Origin: Myrica gale
Lineage: Eukaryota > Streptophyta > Magnoliopsida > Fagales > Myricaceae
Assembly: GCA_963930655.1 (NCBI GenBank)
Contig: OZ005607.1
Location: 25,056,874 to 25,120,873 of the forward strand
Direction of reading: 5' to 3'
Length of the DNA: 64,000 nucleotides
Shown: in pieces, positions 34,714 through 46,927 of the stretch
How positions within the stretch are numbered: the stretch's first letter is position 1
Layout: the number at the start of each line of letters is the position of its first letter
Notes under the pieces: model-generated
Databases searched by the model: none
The model's input: the letters and a program-made list of their open reading frames with translations, nothing else
What the model was told of the DNA's origin: nothing
Made by a program: the position numbers and the translations under genes

Positions 34714-35838
34714 ATGGCCAACATTGGGCCTCTGCTACTCTGTGCCTTGGCAATATTGCTACTGGCTACCAATGTAGCAGCCGATGACAACACGCCTTAC
34801 ACTTATGCATCTCCACCTCCACCACCTTATGTCTACACATCTCCACCTCCACCACCTTACATCTACAAGTCACCGCCACCGCCATCTCCATCACCTCCTC
34901 CTCCATATGTTTACAAGTCCCCCCCACCGCCATCTCCATCATCTCCTTCTCCATATGTTTACAAGTCTCCCCCACCACCATCTCCATCACCTCCTCCTCC
35001 ATATGTTTACAAGTCACCACCACCACCTTCACCATCCCCACCACCTCCTTATGTTTACAAGTCTCCCCCGCCACCATCTCCATCACCTCCTCCTCCATAT
35101 GTTTACAAGTCACCACCACCACCTCCATATGTTTAAAAGTCTCCCCCGCCACCATCTCCATCACCTCCTCCTCCATATGTTTACAAGTCACCACCACCAC
35201 CTTCACCATCCCCGCCACCTCCTTATGTTTACAAGTCCCCCCCGCCACCATCTCCTTCACCTCCTCCTCCATATGTTTACAAGTCACCACCACCACCTTT
35301 ACCTTCTCCCCCACCTCCTTATGTGTATAAGTCCCCCCCGCCACCATCTCCACCACCTCCTCCTCCATATGTTTACAAGTCACCACCACCACCTTCACCA
35401 TCCCCACCACCTCCTTACGTGTACAAGTCCCCCCCGCCACCATCTCCATCACCTCCTCCTCCATATGTTTACAAGTCACCACCACCACCTTCACCATCCC
35501 CACCACCTCCTTATGTTTACAAGTCCCCCCCACCACCATCTCCTTCACCTCCTCCTCCATATGTTTACAAGTCACCACCACCACCTTCACCATCCCCTCC
35601 ACCTCCATATGTTTACAAGTCCCCCCCACCGCCATCTCCATCACCTCCTCCTCCATATGTTTCCAAGTCCCCCACTCCATCTCCTTCACTGTCCGCGCCA
35701 CCTCCATATGTTTACAAGTCCCCCACTCCATCACCTTCACCGTCCGCGCCACCTCCTTATGTTTACAAATCTCCACCTCCACCACCATCACATCCCTACT
35801 ACTATAACTCGCCGCCACCACCTACCAAAGGCTACTAA
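34714..35838 (+). pseudogene. Extensin 2, full-length frame with one premature stop
   Basis: Same architecture as extensin 3: signal peptide [18 protein letters not shown], then many [16 protein letters not shown] repeats, ending [13 protein letters not shown]. The frame runs 374 codons but is cut by a single TAA at 35134-35136. There the repeat motif TATGTTTACAAG reads TATGTTTAAAAG, so Lys-linked YVYK becomes YV-stop. The frame after the stop is unbroken to 35838. A product ending at 35133 would be a 140-residue short extensin and could still be secreted. The repeat number (the longest of the cluster) and a near-terminal SPTPSPS variant differ from extensin 3. A 121-bp 3' UTR intron is likely at 35867-35987. 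A sequencing error at one base is possible. Confidence 0.85.
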
Positions 35839-38348
35839 ACCAGTCCGTACTTTCTCTATGGAGTACGTAAGTATTTTAGGTAAAAGCCTTTACTTAATCA
35901 TGTTTCTCACTTCTGCAATTTTCTTTCATATAGTTTCTCCACCATTACATTCTCATGATCCAAACTAATATTCAAATTTTTTTGCAGCTTATTAGTTGAT
36001 GAAAAGAATAATCTCCAGGCAGAAGTGATGATGATTAGTTATTGTCGTCCGGTTTGGTTTATTATATAGAATCGTTCCATGTCAATAAAAGCAGTCTATT
36101 TGAGAAAGTGGTCCTGCGTAGCACATGCTCAAGCACAGGATGCTTTGTAGTACTGTATTACAAAATTACATTTGATTGCCATCCGTCAATAATAACATAT
36201 GCTTATGATTTCCTAAGGTCTCTGCATTGTCCTCAAATCAGATCACTAGTTCATCCATTCCATTTGTGGTGAAAGCGTTGACTTTCTCTCTCTCTCACAC
36301 AAGCTTCTACATATATATGCATTTACTATCTTTACGTAATAGCCAGGTGCTCAATCAACCACGATAATGTTTCGTACTTTGCCAAAAAAAAAACCATTAA
36401 ATATTTTTCTCGACTAACAAACAGAGAAATCCAATGGACTACGCTTGCATGCTAATCACATGATCCATTTAGTCACTAAAAAACAGAGAAATCCAATGGA
36501 CTAGCCAGGTGCTCAATCAACCACGATAATGTTTCGTACTTGGCTGCCTCAAAACACTATTAATTAATCAGTACAGATTTGAATAAATTGCTTTAAATCT
36601 GTTTGGAAGAAAAGTTTGTGGCGAAATCAAAGATTTATTATTACGACTTAGGGCTGCAAGGAGATATATATATATATATATATATATAAGACAAAATGAA
36701 GAGAAGGAAAAAGGTGAACGATAAAGACAGAGACAAAGCCAACCCCCCAAACTCTGCAAAAATTCAGCTTATTTTTATAGTCTTATTAATTATTTTTTGG
36801 CATTTTTTTTTCATTTTAGTCCTTCAAGATATGATTTTATACAATTGGTCCCTTAATATTACATTCCTAGCTTCATCCCTAAATATAGAGATGACCACCA
36901 TTAATATTGCTGCTTTAATAACTATATGATTTTATTAAGACCTACATACAATGAATCTATGGTAATTAAGATCGTGTTTTTTTGGGTAGCTGGCCGTAAG
37001 TGTATTAATTCTCTAAGAAAGCTGTACAAAATTAGACCTAGTCCATAAACATCGAAGATCATGTTCTTGCAATATAATGGTACACCAACTCAACTCACTC
37101 TCTCAACGAAAATCAAATTGGATTTGTGGCTGAACAAACTGTTAAAGGATTGTTCTAAATATTTGATCCAAGGCCAAATATAAGATAATGAGAAATGATA
37201 ATGATAGTTGTGATTTCATTTGGACCCACCACTAAATAAAGTATAATTGATTAATTAAACTTATGCGTCCTAATTAATCTCTCTCCCTATCTGTCTCTCT
37301 CCCCAAGATTCATGCACATATTATCAGAAAAAAAGTTGAGCAACATTTTTATCATTGTATTAGGATATTTATCTTGCCGGGTCTTAAATTTTATATATAT
37401 CTGATACCTCTATATATGATTTCATAACAAAGTTTCATGCAATATAAAAAAAATATGATCCCCGAATTAATATTTCATAATATTAATATTGTTTTGTAGA
37501 ATATCATATTTCTATATATGCTTACCAATAAGCTAGCTCTAGAAGAAGGCTGATATATATATATTTCCTATTAACAGGCTGACCTGTCTTTGTTGTTGTT
37601 TTCAGCAAATACTTTTCAAAAAGCATTTCCTTTTTTTTTTCCTTGGCCAAAGCTTAATTTCCTTTTGCTTTCTTGACACTTTTTGTTGAATTAGGTTTCT
37701 TTAGGTTGTTGCTGATTACTGGCGCTGGTGATATATGTATATATCACAAGCTAAGTTTGGTCGAAGTTTATGGTGGAGGGTTCGGGACGCGTGGGACAGG
37801 TTACTGAATTAGTTGCTGGGGCAATCACCCCCAGACGGCCGCCACGTTACGTCTTAGGAAGTTAAGCGCGAAGTTGTGATCATGTTAAGCACCACAGCAA
37901 GCATACGTAAAGTATATATATAGCTCATGATCCCTAGGACTAATTAAGATCGTCTGAGACATATTATTATATTCTTCCTACAAGTAAAAACTACGACGTT
38001 TTTGTACACTTCTTATAATTAAAGCATGTGGCCCCCACCCCAGCACTAATTAATCATGTGCCGCATTAGAAAACGATATCTCGCAGAGGATCTCCTTGTT
38101 CCTTGAAATATCAAGTGGTATACTATACGCTTATAAATTAAGCTTCAATATAATTCAAACTGCACTTATCTAAAATATCTTCGATCCTAGGAATATTTAA
38201 TTAATTTCTCCATTTTTCCATTTTTGCTTATTACTCTAATTAGTAACACCCAGTGGATAGAATTCATAGATGTCTAAAATTCAGATGAGGGTTGTTTATG
38301 CTCCGATTTTTTTATGCATAATATCCCTTAATTTTTCCACTTTTGCAG
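35839..38348. repeat. Extensin 3' flank and intergenic block G, unit 1
   Basis: Nearly identical to 50544-53325 over most of its length. It includes the ACGCGTGGGACAGGTTACTG patch (37787) and GACGGCCGCCACGTTACGTC (37835). The second unit carries about 230 extra bp (about 51920-52150). An internal repeat of AACAGAGAAATCCAATGGAC occurs at 36419 and 36482. No gene is supported. Confidence 0.85.
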
Positions 38349-38440
38349 ACTGATGCAATGTTGCTCTCTGAAGTTGGAGCTGCTGTATCATTTTGCTTGG
38401 TTTTGCACCATCTTCAACGCTTTCCGGCACTCCAAAGGTC
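38349..38440 (+). pseudogene. Decayed exon of an unidentified gene, unit 1 copy
   Basis: After a TTTTGCAG acceptor the sequence encodes TDAMLLSEVGAAVSF, as at 53326. A two-base loss follows (TTTTGCTTGG for TTCTTGCTTGG), and the exon end is replaced by other sequence. It is clearly the damaged partner of 53326-53421. Confidence 0.75.
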
Positions 38441-38749
38441 GACAAACAAAATTCACAGCTTAATTAATTGAGTTAGTCTTTTCAACCAGCTGCAACCGAT
38501 CGATTAGAATTAATATTTCCTTTTTACTTCCCTAGTATGAAAGCTGCATGCAGACGACTTTGTTTGCCAAATTAAATAAACATTAATGCTGGAGCTGGAC
38601 TATTGTACATCTTCGTCGTCTTCCCCAAACAAGCTGGAAGAGTCGAAGTTGACCTTAATTCATCGGACGTGTGAAACGAAAAGGTTCATGCATCGATGGT
38701 TAGAATGCAGCTGGGGTTCAGACGTTAACATCACCTTGAAAATTGACCT

Positions 38750-39730
38750 AAGTGGCGGCTCAACATTTTCGGGCTTAAGGCAAGTCATAAAATTGAGGTC
38801 TTTTTGAATTTTAAAAATAAAATTAATAAATTCAAAATTAAACCATAAATTTGCTTCCTTCTTTTTTAGATGTAAAATTATTAATTAAACTTTTGTATTC
38901 AAGTTTAGCAATAATTAAGTTTCTATACATTAAGGTTGTGAAGACACAACCATCAATATCATAATCATGTCATGTTTAAGAAAAATTTTCAAAATTTGAC
39001 ATTTTATTTCTAAAGGGCAATCATTAAAACATCTAAATCTTTAAAGACCAAACAAAAACCAATTGATTTAAATAATAAATTGAAATATAAATTCACTAGA
39101 TTTCTTGAAGTAGCAACAACCAATCGAATCTGCTTTGCAAATTATTTGAGAAGTTGTTTTGCAGATAATGTTTAGCAAAAAAGTAGTAAATACTTTGAGA
39201 ATGAGAAGTTGCTTTGCTTAGGGGAAAAAAATCGGGTTGTGTTGTATGATTTTTTACTGTTTAACAAAAAGAACAATCCATTACTAATAATCTAATTAGT
39301 CTTTGGTGAACTAATTTAATTAGTTACTATACCGTTAGAAAAATGACGTTATATTTTAATTTTTGAGAACTTAAGTTAATTAGTAATAAAATTGGCAATT
39401 GTACCGTGTTAAGTTTTAGAAGAAGAATTTATTGGGAATGATGCTATTATTTTGTAAAGAGACTTAAAATCTTATATAATTAATCTGTTATCATTGATGG
39501 TGCTTGGTTTTTTTTCACTCTCAATTTTGAAAACTAATTTTTAATTTAGATATTATTATTTTGTAGGCCTTTAATTAAGTTTTTTTTCAAAAATTTTAAA
39601 TTTTTTTTCTTGTTAATTTAAATTTTATTATAATATAGAGCCTCCATAGATAATTAGGGAGCTCACCTTAGTAGCCTCACCTGCCTATCCACCGCCCCTG
39701 ATCCACCTAGAAAGAAATGCGCGGGCCCTG
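38750..39730. mobile_element. hAT-like non-autonomous insertion with 8-bp target duplication
   Basis: ATTGACCT occurs at 38742-38749 and 39731-39738, flanking 981 bp that are absent from the paralogous site near 54943 (AAAGTTGACCTCTCG). The left end begins AAGTGGCGGCTCAACATTTT. A related AGGGGCGGTGG sequence occurs in reverse near 39695-39710, followed by GCGCGGGCCCTG. The interior is very AT-rich with no open frame. The 8-bp duplication suggests hAT; the termini do not match well enough to be sure. Confidence 0.7.
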
Positions 39731-39738
39731 ATTGACCT

Positions 39739-40619
39739 CGCTAAAAATGTACTAACTTGTCCATTTTCTGAATAACTGATTCGGCACACGAAACGGGACC
39801 TATTCACTGGGATTTTTTTTTTCGTAATTTAATCTGTCAAGAAGCTGACAGATCTAATGATGTCAGACGCTTAATCTCTCTACGTACTCATGAAAAAGTA
39901 CGTGACTTTGTCCTTGTCTCAAGAGCTTCATCTTGGGAAAACTTCGTTTAAGGCCGCACCGAGAACTACTTAATTAGGAGCCTTAATTAGAAAAACGTCA
40001 AGGCTCTTTTAATATCATTCCGAAAGCCATGATCGGTTCCTTAAGCTCTCTGAAAGTTGTCAAACAATGCAAATCAACATTTATATCATATATATATATA
40101 TATATATACTACTCAATAAATAACATGGAGCGGCGGGGCAATCGATAATTATTTAGGTTAAGATCAGGTTTTGATATAAAGGGCTGATCAATGGCTGCCC
40201 TCGAACAGTGATGTACGGCCAGATTAGCCTTAGGAATTGGAAAGTATTGTCCTAATCTACAACCCAACCCCAGCCAAAGACTTAAATGATCGACAGTGGA
40301 AACTTTCTCAAGAAAACCAAATCAAAGTATCTCCATTTTCAAATGTGAGTTGTTTTGAAATATGGTTCATGCGTCCCATATAGACAATAATATTAATTGG
40401 TACAATTGCCGTACACCTCTAGACACAATTCAACCGCAAACAGCTTACACATGATTCCTTAATTTCAATCCTAATTTGTGAAGTAGTGGCCGGCATCCCA
40501 TTATCCTCTTGTAATTAAAAAATTGAATATAATAAAATTAGGGAAAACTTCAAACTTATATCATTGGTTTGGTAAAGTTGGAATTGCTTATTAAAAAAAG
40601 CCCATTGAGGAGATGGCTG
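39739..40619. repeat. Upstream region of extensin 4 (paralogue of extensin 5 upstream)
   Basis: It matches 54950-55090 and 60036-60790 on either side of the Copia insertion there. It shows the uninterrupted TACTCATGAAAAAGTACGTGAC site (39886) that the Copia split. No gene is seen. Confidence 0.8.
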
Positions 40620-40626
40620 TATAAAT
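40620..40626 (+). promoter_or_regulatory. TATA box of extensin 4
   Basis: TATAAAT lies 113 bp before the ATG at 40733, in the same GATGG.TGTATAAAT context as extensin 5 (60794). Confidence 0.7.
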
Positions 40627-40732
40627 TGCGAGCCTTTCCTGATCATTAATGCTCATTCACAAATTAGCCCAAAACTTGGAAAGCATAGATAGAAGCCACA
40701 AGACTCTGGGACAGCTTCCTTGTTGCTTAAAA

Positions 40733-40915
40733 ATGGCCAATCTTTGGCCTCACCTACTCTATGCATTAGCAATATTGTTACTGGTCACCACTGCAGCAGC
40801 CCATAACCATGACAAGTCTCCACCACTTCCTCCTCCTTATATTTACAAATCCCCTCCTCCACCATATCCATCACCATCGCCTCCTCCTCACTACAACAAA
40901 ATTCCTGTTAGATGA
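40733..40915 (+). pseudogene. Extensin 4, truncated after two repeats
   Basis: Signal peptide MANLWPHLLYALAILLLV is followed by a short Pro-rich start ([20 protein letters not shown]). At about 40897 it leaves the repeat for unrelated sequence and stops at 40915, giving 60 residues. It is the paralogue of extensin 5 (both start MANLWPHLLYAL, unlike MAN(L/I/R)GP in extensins 1-3). The 3' two-thirds of the gene, its 3' UTR and flank are missing. They are replaced by about 500 bp of unknown sequence and then a Copia element. An in-frame upstream ATG at 40649 lies too near the TATA box to be the start. Confidence 0.88.
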
Positions 40916-41409
40916 CGGGTGGAATGGTCTGACAAATTTTCTAATCAAGTTGGTTAGGACAATACTAAAAAAGATTCAACTGGAACATCTTAGATAGAGT
41001 GTACAAAGAGAATCTTTTAATTCAGAAAAAAAACTATTGACCTACTCTTATTTTCTGCAGACATTCTAAGCTACATTCTATGATTCTATGACCAAGTAAT
41101 TAACAATTCTCAGACTAACAGTTCAAATCGGAATTTTAAGAGCATCATTAACCACAATACACTTGTGACAGATTAATGTTGACTCATAAGACAAGTTCTA
41201 GGCTTTTGTCAAAGTAGCATTGATATGACTAACGTCCAAATTTGATTAAGACAATATTAAAAAATTCAGCAATTCCTGACACCATAACTTGTCGTGATGG
41301 AGGTTCTGAACATTCATTCGGAACAATAACAAAAGAACAAGAATCCCATAGCAGAAATGATTTCCTCTGTGGGAGGTTGTAAGTTGGACAATAGCTTATT
41401 CACCCAAAC
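40916..41409. other. Unidentified sequence between truncated extensin 4 and Copia LTR
   Basis: Nothing recognised. There is no open frame of interest and no match to other blocks in the window. It marks the breakpoint at which the end of unit 1 was lost. Confidence 0.5.
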
Positions 41410-43284
41410 TGTTGAAAATAAACTTTAATTCAATGAAATGTTGTGTCTTTTCAGAGATTCATGAACTAGTGTAGGTTCATGTTGAAAGTTGTAATACATG
41501 TACTTGGGGTATTCATGTACTTGGGTGGTTCATGTATTTAGAGTTAATTCTAGGTGTATTTATAAGCCTATAAATACTCATGTATGCATTGACACAAAGC
41601 AAGCCATTGAGAAGCAATACAGTTAAAGAAAATTTAAGAAATAGTATCTTTTCACTCTTCCCTCTATAATAGAATTCCTTATATTTTCTCCAACAAAGTG
41701 GTATCGGAGCTACGGTTTCTTGATCCAGAAGATGACCAACTCAACGTTTCTGTTTCAATTTCCCCATTTGACGAAGGAGAAGTATGAAAATTGGTGCATG
41801 CGTATGAAGGTTTTGCCTGGATCCCAAGATGCATGGGAGATTGTAGAGAAAGGCTATGACGAGCCGAGAGATGAAGCTTCGTTTCAGAAATAGTATCTCT
41901 TCACTCTTCCCTCTAGAATAGAATTCTTTATCTTTTCTCCAACAAAGTGGTATCAGAGCACATGAACATAGCCAATGCTCCCAAAAACTCTCAAATGGGA
42001 AATGCTTGGCTTTCTTCCTCTCCATGCTTCTTGAGGATTTGAGTTCAATAGGCTTCTTGTAGGACACCGGTTTGATAGATAAATAACACAATCAAATGCT
42101 TCCGCCCAAAACTCTTTAGGCATCAACATATTGAGAATATTTATGTTCTTCCTTTCAACCACACCGTTTTGTTAATGTGATCTAAAAATCGATGAATCAC
42201 ATGTGCTTCACAAAACTCATTAAATTCATTAGTTGTAAACTCACCCCCTCTATCCGATCTCAAAACCTTTATTTCTTAACCGCATTATTTTTCAACAAGT
42301 GCTTTAAATATTTTAAAAGCACCAAACACTTCAGATTTTTCTTCAGAACATATAGCCAAGTTTTTCTATTAAAATCATCAATAAAGAGAAGAAAGTACTG
42401 ATTTTTCAAAGTGAAGAAGATGCCAAGGGAGAAGTAGAATGGTTCAAGGGAAGATTGGTGGCAAAGGGTTATAGCCAATGTCCTGGGATTGATTATGGAG
42501 AAGTGTTTGCTCCAGTTGCTTGATTGGTGACAATTCAAATGATTGTTTCCCTTGCCGCACAAAAAAAAAGAAAATTTATCAAATGGATGTCAAATCGGCT
42601 TTCTTGAATGACATTCGTGAGGAAGAGGTCTATGTTGAGCAACCTATGGGTTATGTGATCAAAGGACATGAAGATAAAGTGTTGGAGTTAAAGAAAGCTT
42701 TATATGGCTTGAAACAAGCGCCAAGGGCATGGAATAGTCGAATTGACAAATATTTTCAGGAGAATGGATTCTTCAAGTGCCCATATAAATATGCTCTCTA
42801 CGCTAAGGTGCGTGAAAATGGAGATATTTTGCTTGTATGCACATATGTTGATGATTTAATTTTCACTGGTAATAATTCAAGCATGTTTGGCATTAAGATC
42901 AAGCAAATGGAGGATTGAATTTTTATCTTTCAAGAAGGCTTTGTAAGGGAAATTCTCGAGAAGTTTAAGATGGAAGATTGTCAATCTGTGAGCACTCCGG
43001 TTGAATGTGGAGTAAAATTGTCCAAGTACGAAGGAGAGAAGGTAGACCCCACAATGTTCAAGAGTCTTGTTGGAAGTTTGAGATACTTGACTTGTACAAG
43101 ACCAGACATAATTTTTAGAATTGGGCTTGTTAGCCGATATTATATGGAGCCACCAAGCACAATGCATTTCAAAGCTGCGAAGAGGATTCTTCATTATATC
43201 AAAGGTATTATTGATTTCGGCCTTTTTTATTCGTTTTCTCATGAATTTAAGCTTGTGGGGTATAGTGATAGTCATTGGACTGGA
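41410..43284 (+). mobile_element. Broken Ty1/Copia element with internal inversion
   Basis: An LTR at about 41410-41695 (TGTTGAAAATAAAC...CTCCAACA) is followed by a primer-binding site TGGTATCGGAGC and the start of a gag. A second LTR-end and TGGTATCAGAGC piece lies at 41885-41960. After that, integrase segments lie on the minus strand (about 41953-42420), while reverse transcriptase (YQMDVKSAFLN, ALYGLKQAPRAW, YVDDLIF) and the start of RNase H lie on the plus strand (about 42420-43280). No 3' LTR remains; the XDH duplicon starts at about 43285. It is rearranged, has many breaks, and is old relative to the Copia at 55102. Confidence 0.85.
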
Positions 43285-45638
43285 GACTTGTAAAAATAAT
43301 TTGAAGTTATAAGACGGTTACTTCATATTAGCACGGTGCAAAATATAATTACGAGCAGATATTTTGACAAGTCCAATAAAGTCAAGCGGATTTCTAATGG
43401 AAGTAGTGCCTTTGAGATCATTGAAATTTAAGGAGTGAAGTATTCATTCAATTTGCCGAGCAAATTGTTTCCGATAGCTTCTCTTTGTTAGAAGCTTTTC
43501 AAGCTCATTGCATCTAGGTTGCAGTGAAAAGGAGGTTAGGCTGGCTTGGATAGGTTATGGGTTAAGAATGAGGCCATTAATTTGTCATGGAAGCAAAAAC
43601 ATGACAAAAGCTTTGAGCACAGTGAAACCATTTGGCATCTTATTGCTTGTCCTCGTCCATTAGTTCCTTCTGCAGCTGGTGCCATTTAGTACTATATTCA
43701 ACCACAAGTTAAAACTGACAAACTTGAAGGTAATACAATCTCCACTACTTATCTTAATGATAATAGTTAGATTTGTGAATGGTTTCTTTTTTTGGGTAAG
43801 TGTTTGTGAATGATTTTCACTCTCCTCCATAACAGAGTATTTTTGCAGGCCATTAAACATCGAAGAACTGTGCATTTAGATTCTTTTACAAAGTTGCATA
43901 AATTGGAGAGTGGTTAGCCTGTATGAAAAGCATTTAATTAGGCTTAAAGCATTAAGTTGACAACGCCCTTGAATCCATTATCTCTATAGAGTTAAACATC
44001 AAGCTCCATAGGTGCATCGATGTGTTAAAATGGCCAACAGAATAATCAATGGCATATACTCTGGTCTTAGATCATTTTCCTTTAGATGCTGATTTTGTAA
44101 CCAATTTGGAGCATGCAAAGTGCAAGCCCTTGCGCTGGTATCAGCTTGGGCTGCGATTGTGTAATGAACCCGATTGTAATAGATCTTGTATTTGATATTC
44201 TAGTGAAAAAGGATGGAAATGGTAGTCATATATTCATGGTAATGTGATAACGAAGCCAATTTCGAGGATGACAACCGCCACGAGAGAAAATAAGAGAAAA
44301 ATCACACAGGTTCTTCAATGCCCCACATGAGAGCATTTCTCCTACTTTAACCTTCCAGAATTCTCTAACAGAATTCAGGCGACTCCTAACAGAATTCTGT
44401 ATTCCCGAGATTCCCAAACTAATGGGTTGGGCTGATCCAAGACCCATAACCAATTATTACAGGACACAAGCAAAATGAATACACTGCAATAATAATGCGG
44501 CCCAAGCCCAAGCCTCAAGCCCAGTCCTTGGCGAACTCCAGTCCATTTGTTTAACTCCACCTCTGGTCATCCTGCGTCTCTACAATTAGCGTCTAGAAAC
44601 CTCCGAACTCTCAGTAGGGCTGCACAACCGGAATGCGGTCCGGTTTTTCGGACCGCATTCCGGTCCGGACCGCATTGCGGTCCTTAAATAATATAGGACC
44701 GGACCGGACCACTTATAAGTGGTCCGGTCCGGTTTCACTAAATGCGGTCCGGTCCGGACCACTTAAGTGGTCCGGACCGGTTTTAATTTTTTTTTAATAT
44801 TTTTTAATTTTTTCAATTTTTTTAATTTTTTAAAATTTTTTCAAAATTTTTTTTAGGTTAATTTCAAATGGGAAGTGTATATAAAAATGTTAAATTTTAA
44901 TTTAGATAAAAATTAAACGTTTTATGTTTATAATTTGTATTAAAAATATAAAAATATATTTTATTTTTATTTTTTTAATAAATGCGGTCCGGTCCGGTCC
45001 GGACCGCATTTATTATTAAAGAGAACCGGACCGGACCGGACCGCATTTTAAGAAAAAGGACCAGACCGGACCGGATTTCAGGTCCGGTTTTCCGGTCCGG
45101 TCCGGTCTGCGGTCCGATTCTGTTCACCCCTAACTCTCAGAACAACACACCTGTTCTGCTTTCTTCCCATAACACATCCTACCGAGTGCCCTAGATGCAA
45201 TCTCCCCCAAATCATACCGCAAAGCACTCCTCCTATATTATTCTCCTAAGCTCAGACCAGTTCATGACAGATTGAGAAAGGGCAACCGCCACACCTTGAC
45301 TTCCAATTTTCCACATTAAATCATATGCCATTGGCCACATAAAAGATTTGTTTTTCTCAGTTATCTATATTATTTTGTCAAGGTTGTCAAAATCATGTGT
45401 TGCATCTAGGATTGCTAATTGATTGTGAATGCAGAAAGAAAATACTGAAAACCTGTTTGAAAGCACAAGCCATATGTGTGGAATATTGTATTTTCATGGA
45501 CACCAATTTCAAGGCTTTGGACCTAGTCCTGGCGGTTCTCTACTGCACAAAATGCTTTTAAATGCCCTGCAAACGTAGGTTTATATTGTATTTTTGTCTC
45601 TAATAATAAAAAATGATACGGTCATACCTTTGTCAGAG

Positions 45639-45672
<34 letters not shown>

Positions 45673-46684
45673 TGTTTGTTTGTTTTTCTAAATAAACAAT
45701 ATCATTGCTAAAAAAAATAATTCATGGACAAAACCACGAACTGTCGGTCGAGAGAATGTGCATAGGAATGAAAGAAATTTGGTTTGTTTATAAATGTTGA
45801 AAATCGATCCATGATGGGTAGCTGTACGTGAAGCCTGCATATTACTGTTTATCTTGAAATACTGCATGATTTTATATATATCAGCCTCAGAATCTTTCAT
45901 TTTGCAGGCATATAAATATATAGGCCATAGAGAACCTTTTAGACTTTTTTTTATAGATATTTATGGAATCCTGCTCTATCAAGAGCATTTTTACTCGGAT
46001 ACGTAGTGTAGAACAGTCTTGTCAATGTCAGCTCCTATACTGTCGGCGAAGTTAGTAATTTCAAATATCTATTGCATTGAATCCTTAATATCAATGGGGG
46101 AATAACAGCCAGAGAAATGAGAGCAAAAACACTCAATTTCCTAGCAAATTCATTTTAGTGTCAATCTATTCGAGTTTAGCAATATAGATCTTTTAAATAG
46201 TACATTGATTTTGACCAAAATGGTAAATATGAAATAACTACATAAAATGCAAAGTTCTCCATATGATGACTTCCAGTACAGAAATCCTTACTTTGCTGAG
46301 TGGATCCAAAGAAAATTGGGGATGGGAATAGTTCCTTCCGCCTATGTAGGCTATTAGAAATGAATCAATGGTTTTTTTATGTAGTGTCTTCCGATCATTG
46401 GAAATAAGAAGAGGATTCTGAATTCCCATATGCAGAAGCATATTATCTTAGGGTCATCTGTTGCACATGATATCACGATTCCTTATACAATCAATTTCCA
46501 TTTGGTAGATTATGTTTCCCGAATCCACATTGGTCGTAGGAGCTTAATTGTGTGATTTGCACTTTTTATTTCAAAATTAATTTGATGTCTTCACATGCAT
46601 TTCACAACTTTGTGCAGGTATTCACTTAAACCAGTACCAGTATTTTACTTCTCTGGCTTATGGGTTCTTTTTGGTTATTCACAG
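43285..46684. repeat. XDH 3' flank, joined segment and intron 10 copy, unit 2
   Basis: 43285-44110 matches 11655-13440 without the Copia remnant. 44390-45330 matches 20820-21250. 45340-45950 matches 13480-13960. At about 45950 it switches to XDH intron 10 (10520-11260), the same junction as at 22052. Short unique pieces lie at 44110-44390. An ATT microsatellite occurs at 45640-45672. No gene is seen. Confidence 0.78.
44615..45132. mobile_element. hAT-like MITE rich in GGTCCGG palindromes, copy 2
   Basis: The termini TAGGGCTGCACAACCGG and GTTCACCCCTA are flanked by the 8-bp duplication ACTCTCAG (44607-44614 and 45133-45140). The paralogous site at 21045 (GAACTCTCAGAACAAC) is empty. Repeated ATGCGGTCCGGTCCGGACC units and perfect palindromes such as GGTCCGGACCACTTAAGTGG surround an AT-rich centre. 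It is non-coding, and the open frame at 44982-45194 is simply the repeat read through. Confidence 0.92.
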
Positions 46685-46927
46685 GGTCATCCAAATGTGA
46701 AGGCCATCCATTCGTCTAAAGCTGTTGGTGATCCTCCATTTTTTCTGGCGTCAGCTGTCTTTTTTGCTATCAAAGATGCCGTCATAGCTGCAAGAGCAGA
46801 AGTGGGTAGTAGTGGCTGATTTCCTCTGGACAATCCTGCAACGCCTGAGCGTATCCGGATGGCTTGTTTGGATGAGTTCACTGCGCCATTTACTAGCTAT
46901 GATTTCTGCTCCAAGTTCAGCGTCTGA
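46685..46927 (+). pseudogene. XDH terminal-exon copy 3, one stop
   Basis: It is exactly 243 bp, like the real exon 11, and is preceded by the intron 10 acceptor. The frame is intact except for TGG to TGA in the SDWFP segment (46818-46820). As in copy 2, the active-site GEPP reads GDPP. It has no upstream XDH exons, so it is a dead exon; it is the best preserved of the three copies. Confidence 0.9.

Noticed and set aside
34766-35821. 351-codon minus-strand open frame opposite extensin 2 (and similar ones opposite extensins 1, 3 and 5)
   Set aside because: It is a shadow of the CCA/CCT/TCA repeat read backwards, giving a Val/Glu/Met/Lys-rich string. It has no start context or domain, and it appears wherever the extensin repeat occurs.
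34784-35968. 394-codon plus-strand His/Leu-rich frame overlapping extensin 2
   Set aside because: It is a +1 shadow of the Pro-rich repeat; the signal peptide and TATA spacing belong to the extensin frame.
37780-37860. GC-richer patch with ACGCGTGGG and GCCACGTTACGTC as a promoter of a missing gene
   Set aside because: ABRE-like ACGT cores are present, but no TATA box or open frame follows. The patch is simply conserved because the block is a recent duplicate.
44615-45132. CRISPR-like array (repeated GGTCCGG units)
   Set aside because: Units are irregular with no unique equal-length spacers. The 8-bp duplication and termini fit a plant MITE, and the genome is eukaryotic.
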